A DNA stretch of 64,000 nucleotides, taken from contig NC_056036.1 in the NCBI RefSeq assembly GCF_004379255.2, forward strand, positions 36,780,076 to 36,844,075, written 5' to 3'. Position 1 is the first letter of the stretch. The number at the start of each line of letters is the position of its first letter. The DNA is from Salvia splendens (taxonomy: Eukaryota > Streptophyta > Magnoliopsida > Lamiales > Lamiaceae). Under the pieces are notes generated by a model. It was not told the DNA's origin, made no database searches, and worked only from the letters and a program-made list of their open reading frames with translations. Below are positions 1 to 10,351 of the stretch, piece by piece. Both the position numbers and the translations under genes were made by a program.

Positions 1-1018
1 AATACTAACGAAGACACACCTGCCAATAGTAATAGTATGTAAAACACAAAAAAATAAACCAAAAAAATCAACCCAATAAAGTAAATATCACCTTCAAACG
101 TCAAAACATTGTCATTACAACTTTTAAAAAACGATCGTTGATTATCTTCGACCAGACCAGGAGTGTTAACACCTACAAAACAATAATGAAATAATGCGAA
201 CAACTCAATGAAATACAATACCATGAAAATAAATAATTTAACTTAATAAATCATAACATCAGAAAATACCATTTATAACAGCACCATTCCTTGAAGCCAT
301 TGTGAACTTCAAATCACCATAAAATAATTTAAATTTTCGAATGGGAGTACCTTCCCAAATATTCAGACCTTTAGACACCAATGAAGATTTACCTACAAAT
401 ATATTATCAAAAATTTTAATTAGTAATTAGTCACAATATAAAGCATACATAAATATCAAAAACTAACAAAAAATTATTTTAAATAAATTAAACAAATGAT
501 CTCCGTAAATACAAAATATAAATTTAAATTATAACAAAAAATATCAAAATAAATGCCCATACGAAAAATTAAATATACAAAAAATCAATTCCCTAATTAT
601 ATTCAAGGAAACAAAGAATATTTAACATTTATATATCACAAGATCCCTAAAATTTTGAGCTACCCCAAAATAGATAAAATGCAATAGCAAAATCTCCACC
701 TTCTACATAGATCAACATCATAACATAAATAAACAAAACGACAAAAAAAACATTTTTAAATTATCCCAAAAATCAACAACAAAATCAAATTTCTGCTAAA
801 ACCGATAAAATGATTCATAAATAGATTATACACTGAATGAACAAACATGCCATTACATTTTCATATACCAAAAAATGATTAATTGATATATGCCAATGAG
901 TAAGCAACTTCTAAGAGTCTCTTTGATTTAAAAATTCAAATTTCAAATTATAAAGAAACATATGCCATACTCATTTCACATATATATACCTGAATTATTG
1001 ATCGCTTCGCACAATATG
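1..1018 (-). other. AT-rich flank with exon-like segments of an unknown gene family
   Basis: On the minus strand, about 397-268 reads as an exon bounded by a TTTGTAG-type acceptor and a GTATTT donor. It encodes a stretch containing KFKLFYGDLKFTMASRNG. A second exon-like piece (about 172-90) starts GVNTPGLVEDNQRSFFK. A clearly related exon lies at 15952-15828 and encodes FKLFNGGLNFTMVSMDG, so this is a dispersed gene or element family. I do not recognise the family. The rest of the stretch is A/T-rich with no reading frame. Exons and splice sites were read by eye. Confidence 0.35.
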
Positions 1019-1427
1019 TGATACAACCCTTTGTCGTATCCCTTTCTCCGGCGTCCTAGCGTAGGATCGGCGGCGGCGAAGATCTGGCTGTGCGCGGAAG
1101 TCCTCTCCGTCGGGCAGCGCAGAATCTAAGTTACAGATAATTCTCCGGCGTCCTGCGACAGGATCGGCGGTAGTTCTAGTTCTAGCTGTGCGCGGAACTC
1201 CTCCGTCGGGCAGCGATGGAACTAGGGTTTGATTAATTCACGTTGGGTGTGGGCAAATAATATATTTTCATTCATGATTATTCAAATGATTACATTCTGC
1301 CCTATTTATAATACTAAGTCCTAACTTACCGAATAAGAAAATAATATATGAAAAGATATTATGAATCAAAAGATAACTAAATAGAAGATATGGAATATAT
1401 GGGAAGATATGGGAAGATATCGTATCA
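1019..1427 (-). repeat. 3' LTR of the compact element (minus-strand orientation)
   Basis: This 409-bp copy is nearly identical to 2926-3334, with differences such as T/C in the CATGATYATTC stretch. It is bounded by TG...CA and by the target duplication ATATG. It contains two related GC-rich blocks (CTCCGGCGTCCT...GGATCGGCGG) that form an internal direct repeat. Confidence 0.92.
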
Positions 1428-1469
1428 ACTCCCCCACGGTTGAAATCCGCCTTGTCCTCAAGGTGGAAA

Positions 1470-1988
1470 TTACGAAGCAACGACGATAGTTGGAAGCAAA
1501 AGCTTTGGTGAGGTGTCTCCTCCTGGATCGAACACACGCCAAATAGGCAAACGTCTCCTGACATAGTAATCCCCATCAAATTCCTGAACATTCGTGAAGA
1601 CAACAGGTTTTGCCGGCATGTTTAGCCCGATGTTAAATGCCTTTGTGGCTAGCAAGCCCTTCATCCATCCTCCATGTGGCAGCTCCTTATCATCATCCGA
1701 TTTCCCCTCCACCAGAGATTTCACAATCTGCTTCCTCAGCTCCTCCTGCTCTTGCGAATAACTCTTCAACTTATTATTCTCTCCATCATTCCCACTTCCA
1801 TCCTCTCCATCACTTAGCTCTGGACCCGCCTCAATCAATTGCTTCGAAATGACGTCTTTCAAATACATTGGCTTCCCCTTCTTCATACTTGCAGTATCCT
1901 CCTCTTCATCACTATCCTCGTCATCGGATTCGAACAATTTCGCATCTCGCTCCCTCAAAACCGGGTCTTGATTTTTCACCTTAATCAA
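1470..1988 (-). pseudogene. KRI1 fragment, second part, and retroelement tail
   Basis: This minus-strand frame continues the KRI1 similarity after a one-base shift at the poly-T run. The order is QDPVLRERDAKLFES, an acidic tract, GKPMYLKDVISKQLIE, another acidic tract and QEQEELRKQIVKSL, which is the order of conserved blocks in the N-terminal half of KRI1. Similarity fades near 1707. The remaining ~70 residues, ending WRVFDPGGDTSPKLLLPT, look element-derived. No intron interrupts the captured part, which suggests capture through RNA. The frame has no good ATG of its own, so it is best read as the broken continuation of the frame at 2901-1996. Confidence 0.7.
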
Positions 1989-1995
1989 CGCCTCA

Positions 1996-2901
1996 AAAAA
2001 AATTGGCGTCAGTCTTCTTACTCGGTTTCTTCAACTCCTCCTCCCCAGACGACGATTTCTCTGAATCCGAGTCCGACGAGTCGACTCTGCCCTGCTTCTT
2101 GAGCACTTCGTACCTATGCAGTTCCACTCTCTTCTTGTTGTGCTCGTAGCGTTTGGCAAATTCCTGGTTGATTTCAATTTTGGACAGGTCTTCGTCTGAA
2201 GAAACGCCGTCGCTGTCGAAAAGCTTCAAACGATCTATTTCTGGGGGATTTCGTGGTGGTACGTCTGACGAATAGGTGGGTTGCCTAATAGTCGAGGTCT
2301 TGTATTGCCTCGGCGGTACATATGAGGAATCCATGTTGGTGAAGATCGGCTGCCACGGCGGTACATATGAGGAGTCCGAATATTCTCGCGATGCACGGCG
2401 AGGCGGTGGTTCCCAACAAGGGGGCCTCCGCGACTGTGGTGGGTCGTACAACTGGCAACTCGGCAGTGGTCGATCACCGGGAGGATACCAACAGGTGGGG
2501 CGATGGGTTTGGACCGATCCCATGTGGTGATTACTATTCCAATTACGTTTACGACGATAATCCTCATACTCCCATTCATCGTTGTCATCGTAGTCAAGCG
2601 GATGGCTGAACACGCGCGGGATTGCAAGTTTCAAATCCTCAAACCGCCGGTCCGTCTCCTTTCTCCAAGCATCTAATTTATCGATCCTATCCATCAAGCG
2701 ATCCAATTTGTTGCCAATTGAGTCGGCATTGCGTCCCTCGTCGGAAGGGCGGCCAATCGGGTCCTCCTCCATGGGAGGGCGCTGAAAGTCTGGCCTGTAG
2801 CGACGGCTTCCCACGTGAGTGCAGCGGAAAGCACCCTCTGGAAAAGTGTCGGGGCAGTGACCCCCCCACAATGATTTCCCGTTGCTATGGAAGCGGGACA
2901 T
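1996..2901 (-). CDS. Gag-like/KRI1 chimeric reading frame, first part
   Basis: A 302-aa minus-strand frame starting MSRFHSNGKSLW just inside the 5' LTR. Residues about 50-100 form a predicted coiled coil (NKLDRLMDRIDKLDAW), and about 130-220 are rich in P, R, W and Y with repeated SSYVPP units; this part is probably element-derived. From residue 225 (about 2229) the sequence switches to KRI1-like protein, with EFAKRYEHNKKR followed by an acidic/serine tract. The frame stops after NFF at a run of eight T (complement). Removing one T would join it to the next frame with the KRI1-type reading NFFEALIKVK. KRI1 is a nucleolar 40S ribosome-biogenesis factor, so the fusion is unlikely to keep that role. 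Confidence 0.7.
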
Positions 2902-2925
2902 GAGTAAACCGATGAAAGCACCAGT

Positions 2926-3334
2926 TGATACAACCCTTTGTCGTATCCCTTTCTCCGGCGTCCTAGCGTAGGATCGGCGGCGGCGAAGATCTGGCTGTGC
3001 GCGGAAGTCCTCTCCGTCGGGCAGCGCAGAATCTAAGTTACAGATAATTCTCCGGCGTCCTGCGACAGGATCGGCGGTAGTTCTAGTTCTAGCTGTGCGC
3101 GGAACTCCTCCGTCGGGCAGCGATGGAACTAGGGTTTGATTAATTCACGTTGGGTGTGGGCAAATAATATATTTTCATTCATGATCATTCAAATGATTAC
3201 ATTCTGCCCTATTTATAATACTAAGTCCTAACTTACCGAATAAGAAAATAATATATGAAAAGATACTATGAATCAAAAGATAACTAAATAGAAGATATGG
3301 AATATATGGGAAGATATGGGAAGATATCGTATCA
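2926..3334 (-). repeat. 5' LTR of the compact element (minus-strand orientation)
   Basis: This is the partner of 1019-1427, with the same 409-bp length and ends. The near identity of the pair suggests a recent insertion. Confidence 0.92.
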
Positions 3335-3339
3335 ATATG

Positions 3340-3721
3340 TTAGTTCCCAACTTGATAGATTTTTCAATTTTCTTCATTTCACAGCTACGTTTTCTTCAAA
3401 GTGAGAAATTCAACTAATAGACAATATATAAAACAATCTGATTGAAAATGATTTTATACAATAGTAAAATGAACCAAGTATATTTAAAATAAATATTCAT
3501 TGGGAATTACAAACTTCTCACTAAAGTGGTGTTCCTACAACGCAAGTACAATATACAATCATCTATAACAAACAAAATCAAAAAGTACATATTAAGAATA
3601 TTCTCATTTGTAATTAATTATACAATATTGGATAATACTTTTTAAATAATTAATTAAAACATATACAAATAAACGAAAAGCAATAAAATAAATTATAAAC
3701 AATAAACAGTGAAAAACTTTA

Positions 3722-3758
<37 letters not shown>

Positions 3759-3858
3759 TTTAAAAATTTAAACCGAAACTATAAATAATGTTTTTGCTAA
3801 TTATTTCAAGTATTTGGCCATGGCATATAATTATTCAACAAAAAAACAATACTACATA
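3340..3858. repeat. AT-rich gap with (AAT)n microsatellite
   Basis: No reading frame was seen here. An (AAT)n run occupies roughly 3721-3759. The sequence continues the AT-rich flank that both neighbouring LTR elements entered. It ends with ACATA (3854-3858), the left copy of the duplication made by the solo LTR. Confidence 0.7.
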
Positions 3859-4025
3859 TGTAACGACCCGCTAAGACGATATTATTAGAAATAATAATGA
3901 TGACGCAATTATATATATATATATATATGTATATATAAGTGACTTTTTGCGTAATTAATTTCGAACTACGATAGAGTGTTGTTTACGATGGAGTGTCGTT
4001 GTTGTTGTTTCTTATGTTAGCCAAG

Positions 4026-4028
<3 letters not shown>

Positions 4029-4066
<38 letters not shown>
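4029..4066. repeat. (TA)n array, left border of the TIR-element cluster
   Basis: An uninterrupted TA run that ends exactly where the TIR GGGATGTATTCATTTCC begins. Further TA arrays at 10354-10386, 10676-10726, 11041-11066 and 12446-12466 separate the following elements. Confidence 0.9.
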
Positions 4067-4069
<3 letters not shown>

Positions 4070-5410
4070 ATGTATTCATTTCCTTTTCCTATATTTCCTC
4101 CTTTTTCCTTTTTAATCTCAACCCTTAAATACGTTAATCGGATGGTTGAAAAAATTGCTGATTCCATTTAAATTTAATTAAGTGAAAATCGATTAAGGGT
4201 AGATTTGGTAGAGATTTACTTGTTAGTTATGGAAATTCCATGATTCTCTCATTGGCAAATATTACGGTTTTTTTACTTCTCTCCCCTCGAAGAAGGACGA
4301 CACGGCGCAGGCGTATATGATTATGCATCGCTAGTTTTTTGCAAGGTTTCAATTATCACACATCTCAATTCTATCGTTAATCAGTCCTCGGCAGTCAGAG
4401 GTTGGTCTTAATCAATGGAAGAAGGTAAATTACGAATCAGCCTGACTTTGTTTATGCTTCGGATGCTTCAGTACAAGTTGTAGCAGTTTGATTATCTGAT
4501 TTTTAATCACCAATTAAAGCGTCTTTTGTGTTGCCATGGTATAACATTACTGCTTGCAGTCAAAACTTTGTCCATGGATTCGCTTGCATCATATGTACAG
4601 TATTATGTTGAAACGAAGCATGTAATGCACATATTGACGAAATGTAATGAACTTAGTTACCTATATAATGCATCATTCGTGAGCGGCAATGTTGCCGGTA
4701 AAATGATTTTGTCGGGTTTGCGATTTGTGGCGCACGTAGCTTGTTTCCCCTAAGGGTTTGATAAACCTAGGGGCTAGGGTGTAGTATGTAACCATTAATA
4801 ACAATGTTTAACAAATCTTTGTGTTTGACGTACAACTATTTTACGTAAGCTCTTAAAAGTAATGCATAAACGGAATATACTTAATGCTCTATTCCGTATC
4901 TATGATGCATACCTTTAATGATATTACGTAAGTTTGTAAAAGTAATGCATAAAGTGATTATACTTAATGCTCTATTCTGTATGTATAATGCATACCCATA
5001 TTACGTAAGTCCGTACAAGTAATGCATAATGTGTATATACGTAATGCTCTGTACTGTATGTATAATGCATAATATTTTATTTGTAATGTGTATGTTGTAC
5101 GAATCAAGATAGGTATGATTTTATGTCTCGTTTTCCAAGTGCGTAAATATCGGTTGTTAGCTTTTAATTATAGCATACGTTTCTTGTTTTCCCCAAAGGG
5201 TTTAATAATGGTAGGGGGTAGGGTATAGTATGTTCAAATAAAAAACAACGTGTTTAATAGCGTGTGTTATACGTATGCATAACTCACGTGTTTGTCCAAC
5301 TGAATAATTTGACATACTGAATACGTGCAAAATCGTGCATTACTTGTCAGCATATTATATTGCGAAGTTGTTATTTTATGCTGACCCCTTTTTTTCCAAT
5401 TGTGTACAGT

Positions 5411-5538
5411 GGTTGTTGTACCTGAATGTCCTCCTGAGGTGAAGCCTGTAGTAGGTCAGAAATTCCAATCATTGGATTTTGCTTTCGCTTTCTACGACGT
5501 GTATGCCCGCGCAGTTGGCTTTGATACGCGGTTATAAA
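5411..5538 (+). pseudogene. FAR1-type transposase exon fragment, copy 1
   Basis: After an acceptor-like GTGTACAG the plus strand encodes PPEVKPVVGQKFQSLDFAFA, then FYDVYARAVGFDTR, and then a stop (TAA). This matches the start of the FAR1 DNA-binding domain, a WRKY-GCM1-type zinc finger found in FAR1/FHY3 proteins and in their parent MULE transposases (G-x-x-F-x-S-x-x-x-A-x-x-F-Y-x-x-Y-A-x-x-x-G-F). Only this exon piece survives. No DDE core was found downstream, so it cannot encode an active transposase. Confidence 0.7.
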
Positions 5539-6007
5539 TCATTCATTTGGGGTTTTGGTTTAGCTTTTGGCGTGGCTAGGGTAGTAGTTTAAAACGATAC
5601 AAATAATGCAACAAGTGATGATGTATAATGAATTGAATTGAGTATATAATGCATAATGCATAATTCGTGTTTGGCATTAAATGGATACATATAATGCACC
5701 AAATGGTTATGCATAATGATATCTATTGCCTGTATAATGCATAATACGTTGGATGACTTAATGAAGGACCGCGAGTATGCCTCATTCCTTTACGGTTTAG
5801 ATGTGCCGTGTTTCGATGTTTGGAACACGTTTCTTGTTTACCCTAAGGGTTTAATAAGCCCAGGGGCTAGGGTATAGTACATACACGTATTTTTGCTAAT
5901 TTACATATTTAACCGAATAAAGTTATAAAAAAGGTGCATTACTTGTCAGAACAATCGATTGCTACATTGCACATTTTTGCTAACCTCTTTTTTTGCGTTT
6001 GTGTATA

Positions 6008-6305
6008 GAGAGTGTTGTTCGTGAATGTTCTCCGGAGCTTAAGCCTCATGTCGGTCTGAAATTCCAATCCTTGGAATTCGCTTTTGCTTTTTACGAGGTA
6101 TAAGCCCGCCCAGTTGGCTTTGATACGCGCAAACAAGCGATGAGAAAGGTCGATGATGTCACAACCTGGTATCTCGTAGTATGCAATAGGGAAGGAAAGA
6201 AGAAGTCGAACGAAGATGACCAGTTGAATGCCCGGTCGGGTTTTAGTATCTAGCGGAGGAAGTTATCTAAGCGTTGTGGTTGTAAGGCTAGTATATCTTT
6301 CAAGC
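6008..6305 (+). pseudogene. FAR1-type transposase exon fragment, copy 2
   Basis: This is a second, longer copy of the same exon. It encodes ECSPELKPHVGLKFQSLEFA and then FAFYEV, a stop, and ARPVGFDTRKQ. It continues through TTWYLVVCNREGKKK to KRCGCKASISFK, the usual second half of the FAR1 domain. In-frame stops (TAA for the expected Tyr, then TAG near 6252) show decay. The upstream acceptor and the stem-loop motif at 5841-5880 are shared with copy 1, whose motif is at 5191-5230, so the two arose by duplication of a unit of roughly 620 bp. Confidence 0.72.
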
Positions 6306-6929
6306 TTGAGTTATGTTCTTTAAACACCACATCACAGCTTTTGTTTGGGTCCTAGTAGTATTGTTGTTCAAATCTTTGTCGTAGTATTATAAGTTGAAAC
6401 ATGTGGTTTGTTGCATTAGTAAACTTTTTCTGTTCATTAATGGATTATATATCAGTCGAGTACTATATATATCTGTGAAGTTAACTCAATGAAGTATCCA
6501 TGACGCCATGGATACTTGTGTTCCCTACTGTATGCAAAATAATGAGCATTTGTTGATGCATAATGCACTCCTTTAATCAAATAATGCACATATCTATTCT
6601 CCGTATCTATATCCACTTTTCAAAAAACAATGCAGCACATAACATAAGTAATGTCAAATTTTATTTGTCTGATGCGGACAATGATAGTTCACAAATGTAA
6701 TATACCAAATACGAAAGTACGTAAGAAACTAAACAATTACACTACTGTTAAGGACTACAAAACCAATTTACCCATATAAACAGGACAAATCTTATAATGC
6801 ATAATATAATATAAATAATGCCTTTGTATGTATACATAATGCACTGCATAAATAAACGTACTACACATAATACATTTCTGAATAAGTGCATTATTTGTTT
6901 TACATCTTGCATTATTTACTATGTCATTT

Positions 6930-7190
6930 ACATTACGTGGAATATGATAAGGATTCAACTGCTTCAAGCAATTAAGGAATTCTGACGGCATTCGCCGACA
7001 ATAGAGTCGATCACCTTTTCGACCTGTAGGTTGATTTGGCTCACCCTCACTTCTAGACGTACTTGGGCCTACATCAGCCAATCTCTTTCTGAATTTTTTT
7101 GCCAACGCAACTGGTATAATGTCGTCCACTGCGTCGTCTATCTTGTCTCTAAGCTGCTTCTCTAATATTAGCAACCAACACAACACATCA
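6930..7190 (-). pseudogene. Unrecognised minus-strand coding-like piece inside the MULE
   Basis: Within a longer minus-strand frame (7426-6755), the central part reads LRDKIDDAVDDIIPVALAKK and then FRKRLADVGPSTSRSEGEP, with balanced composition and an acidic/basic pattern like a real protein. The rest of that frame is hydrophobic only because AATGCA repeats translate that way. It is probably a late exon of the gene starting at 8140. The family is not recognised. Confidence 0.35.
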
Positions 7191-8092
7191 GAAAATATCA
7201 CCAACTCAAAGGACAACATGATAGGAGTTGTGTAAGTTTGTTGTGGGAAGTGCATTAAGTTAATCAACACCCGGATACTTAATGCATAAAACAGAATAAA
7301 AAATGCGTATGACAAAGCAAATAATGCGTTAAACAAAGCAAATAATGCACATGTATTAATCACAACAAATATTGCCTCAGTCAGAACACATAATGCATAA
7401 AACAGTACCCATAATGCGTTTGTCAAATCAAATAATGCACTTATTACAATCAGATAAAATATTTGTCAATTTAATCAAAAACCTGAAACTTAGTTTCTGA
7501 TACGAGGCAATTAACAAATACAATCAACACCGCTGATGTGCTTACTATACTCGTAATAGTTAACTACACCGGCTGCACAATGGCAGATTCTAATAATACC
7601 ATGTTATAATGCATACTATACTTAACATAATGTACATTTCATAGGACATAATGCATTGTCTAAACCCAAAAATGCACATGTATTACACCAAAAAACTAGT
7701 AACCAATATCAAGAATACAACTCATAATGAACCATAAACTACAGCATATGCATGATTACAGATTTATGATGCACTTCCCACACCAAACAATAATCAGATT
7801 TATACTTTGCCGGAGTTGCTTAACCCCCGTAGCCAACACCCGTGTTAATGCATAATATAGCCAACATAATGCAAAAATCATGTTAAATAATGCATAGTAC
7901 AACATAAATAATGCACAAATATAATTTTGTCAGAGTCTAGTCAGTAAAAAACACAACACCCGCAATAATGCATCATTTACTTCACATAATGAAACCTACA
8001 TATACACATAATGCAATAATCCAACATGCAATTATCCTTCCACAAAATAGACGGATAAAATATTGAATAGCACAAGCAGCGCCGCAAATATA

Positions 8093-8140
8093 CCTGCAGC
8101 TTGGGATGGTTGTGAGCGCGGACGTCCTCGCTTAGGCATT
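8093..8140 (-). CDS. First coding exon of an AT-hook protein (partial)
   Basis: On the minus strand an acceptor (CCCGACAG) is followed by ATG at 8140, the short frame MPKRGRPRSQPSQAAG and a donor (CAG|GTATAT). RGRPR is the core of an AT-hook, which binds the minor groove of AT-rich DNA. Upstream (about 8520-8380) is a 5'UTR-like, CT-rich leader with its own donor (CAAG|GTACGT). Later exons are uncertain; 7190-6930 is a candidate. The gene runs opposite to the FAR1-type exons, so the element may have held two opposing genes. Confidence 0.4.
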
Positions 8141-8919
8141 CTAAATCTGTCGGGAAATAACCAAATCAAACACCAAATCCATGATTTCAAACGCAAAACA
8201 CAAAAACCACAGTAGGATGCAGAGAAATTTCAGCCCAAACAATATAAACCACTCGGATAACAATATCCATGCTTTTATACCCAAAACAATAAAATTCAGT
8301 GTGAATTTCATGAGCCGCGACAATTGTCGCTGTTCCAGTTTATATTTTTCGTGGCTACAACAAAATTACAGGAAAGTAACGTACCTTGACGCCGATATCG
8401 GTTCGGTCTTAGCAACGGTGGAGGGTGGGTGTTGAAATATTGGACGATTTCTTCAATGAATTCAGAGCGGCGAACGAGATCTAGGGTTTAGATAGTGGAG
8501 AGAGTGGAGAAAGGGTTTACAAAGCTTAATGACCGAGAATGAAGAGGCGGATGTTTCAAATCCCAAAAATTTCGCCATTTCCAAATTCTGGCAGTTCTAT
8601 TTGGGTAGAATGACACTTTTAGCCTTATAATGCATAAACACAAGTTCCATAATGCAACACGGATAAATATTGGTAGTAGAAATCTGGACCGTTGATTAAT
8701 ACAATCTAACGCCTATTAATAAGAAGAACAAAGGATGTTAGTATTGAAAAGGAGAATAATGCTATCCTTTTTCCTTCTTAATATTACGCGTTAGATCTAA
8801 GGCATCAACGGATCAGATTGATTCTATAAAACTGGTTCCGTGTTGCATTATAGAAGGTGGTTGTATGCATTACAGGGTTATTATTGACATTTGACGGAAA
8901 AGTAACTGCCACATTTTGG

Positions 8920-10190
8920 TATCTGCGAATAATGCACCACATGGTCACGAGTAATGCATATAATTGACTATATAATGCACAATATGTTAACTGCAATGCA
9001 TACGAATAAGATGTACCATGTTATGATGTTTGGACACACGTTTCTTGTTTCCCCTAAGGGTTTAATAAGCTTAGGGGTTAGGGTATAGTACGTAGACACG
9101 TATATAATCTTCACATGGTAACGAGTAATGGATATAAGTGACTATATAATGCACAATTTGTGAACTGCAATGCATACGAACAAGATGTACTGTGTTATGA
9201 TGTTTGACACACGTTTCTTGTTTCCCCTAAGGGTTTAATAAGCTTAGGGGCTAGGGTATAGTACGTACGCATTAATAACAAATTATAAAACGATACGAAT
9301 AATTCACCAAATTGTCACGAGTAATGGATGTTATTAACTATATAATGCACAATATGTGAACTGCAATGTATACGAATAAGATGTACCATGTTATGATGTT
9401 TGACACACGTTTCTTGTTTCCCTAAGGGTTTAATAAGCTTAGGGGCTAGGGTATAGTACATAGACATTACTAACAAATTGTTGTTATTGGAATATACGTA
9501 TGTGCATTATTTGGTTTAGGTAGTGCATTATGTAGCTGTTAATTGTCATTATCTCAATATATTATGCATTATTAGAGGTATTGTGTATATGGGTTAATCA
9601 ACGGATTGAAGATTACATACGTGCATTTAGTAATGTCTACGTACTATACCCTAGCCCCTAAGCTTATTAAACCCTTAGGGGAAATAAGAAACGTGTGTCA
9701 AACATCATAACATGGTACATCTTATTCGTATGCATTGCAGTTCACATATTGTGCATTATATAGTTAATAACATCCATTACTCGTGACAATTTGGTGAATT
9801 ATTCGTATCGTTTTATAATTTGTTGTTAATGCGTACGTACTATACCCTAGCCCCTAAGCTTATTAAACCCTTAGGGGAAACAAGAAACGTGTGTCAAACA
9901 TAATAACACAGCACATCTTGTTCGTATGCATTGCAGTTCACAAATTGTGCATTATATAGTCAATTATATGCATTACTCGTTACCATGTGAAGATTACATA
10001 CATGTCTACGTACTATACCCAAGCCCCTAAGCTTATTAAACCCTTAGGGGAAACAAGAAACGTGTGTCAAACATCATAACACATCACATCTTGTTCGTAT
10101 GCATTGCAGTTCGCATATTGTGCATTATATAGGCAATTATATGCATTACTCGTGACCATGTGGTGCATTATTCGTAGCGGTTTCCAACCT
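8920..10190. repeat. Large imperfect palindrome built of ~180-bp tandem units
   Basis: The left arm (about 8920-9480) and right arm (about 9620-10190) are inverted copies around a centre near 9550. Each arm has three units carrying an AATGCA phrase, an ATGTTTGACACACGTTTC-like stretch and the stem-loop motif. RNA from this stretch would fold into a long hairpin. Confidence 0.8.
9051..9092 (+). repeat. Stem-loop motif, representative copy
   Basis: CCCCTAAG...CTTAGGGG, an 8-bp stem with an 11-nt loop, is followed by GGGTATAGTACG. Further copies lie at about 4747-4790, 5191-5230, 5841-5880, 9224-9266 and 9420-9460, and inverted at 9640-9682, 9837-9877 and 10009-10050. Some copies (5191 and 4747) have imperfect stems. 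Confidence 0.8.
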
Positions 10191-10351
10191 AGATTAGATT
10201 ACTATTGTACCCTCATAATGCACAAAATAGGACAAATAATGCAACACGGGATTAATTACCCAATGTTGATCTTGACCGTCCATTTCTCTAATCTAATGGC
10301 TGATATTAAGAAGGAAAAAGGAGGAAATATAGGAAAAGGAAATGAATACAT

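Larger units (their letters stand above)
1019..3334 (-). mobile_element. Compact non-autonomous LTR retrotransposon carrying a KRI1 gene fragment
   Basis: Two 409-bp direct repeats (1019-1427 and 2926-3334) start TGATAC and end GTATCA. They differ at about two positions. The element is flanked by the 5-bp duplication ATATG (1014-1018 and 3335-3339). It reads on the minus strand. A primer-binding-site-like stretch TGGTGCTTTCATCGG lies just inside the 5' LTR (2923-2909), and a G-rich polypurine tract (complement of 1428-1440) lies just before the 3' LTR. The interior has no protease, reverse transcriptase or integrase, so movement would need enzymes supplied in trans. It carries a proline-rich gag-like frame followed by a captured host gene fragment. 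Confidence 0.92.

Noticed and set aside
1268..1603. 111-aa minus-strand ORF spanning the LTR border
   Set aside because: It crosses from the element interior into the LTR without a domain; an overlap of the element's 3' end and not a gene.
4740..5240. Telomere-like CCCTAAGGGTTT strings
   Set aside because: They are single motif copies in a stem-loop context and not arrays of the plant telomere unit, so no interstitial telomere is claimed.
6755..7426. 223-aa minus-strand 'membrane protein'
   Set aside because: The hydrophobic segments come from AATGCA repeats read on the other strand. Only the central part looks coding and is listed separately.
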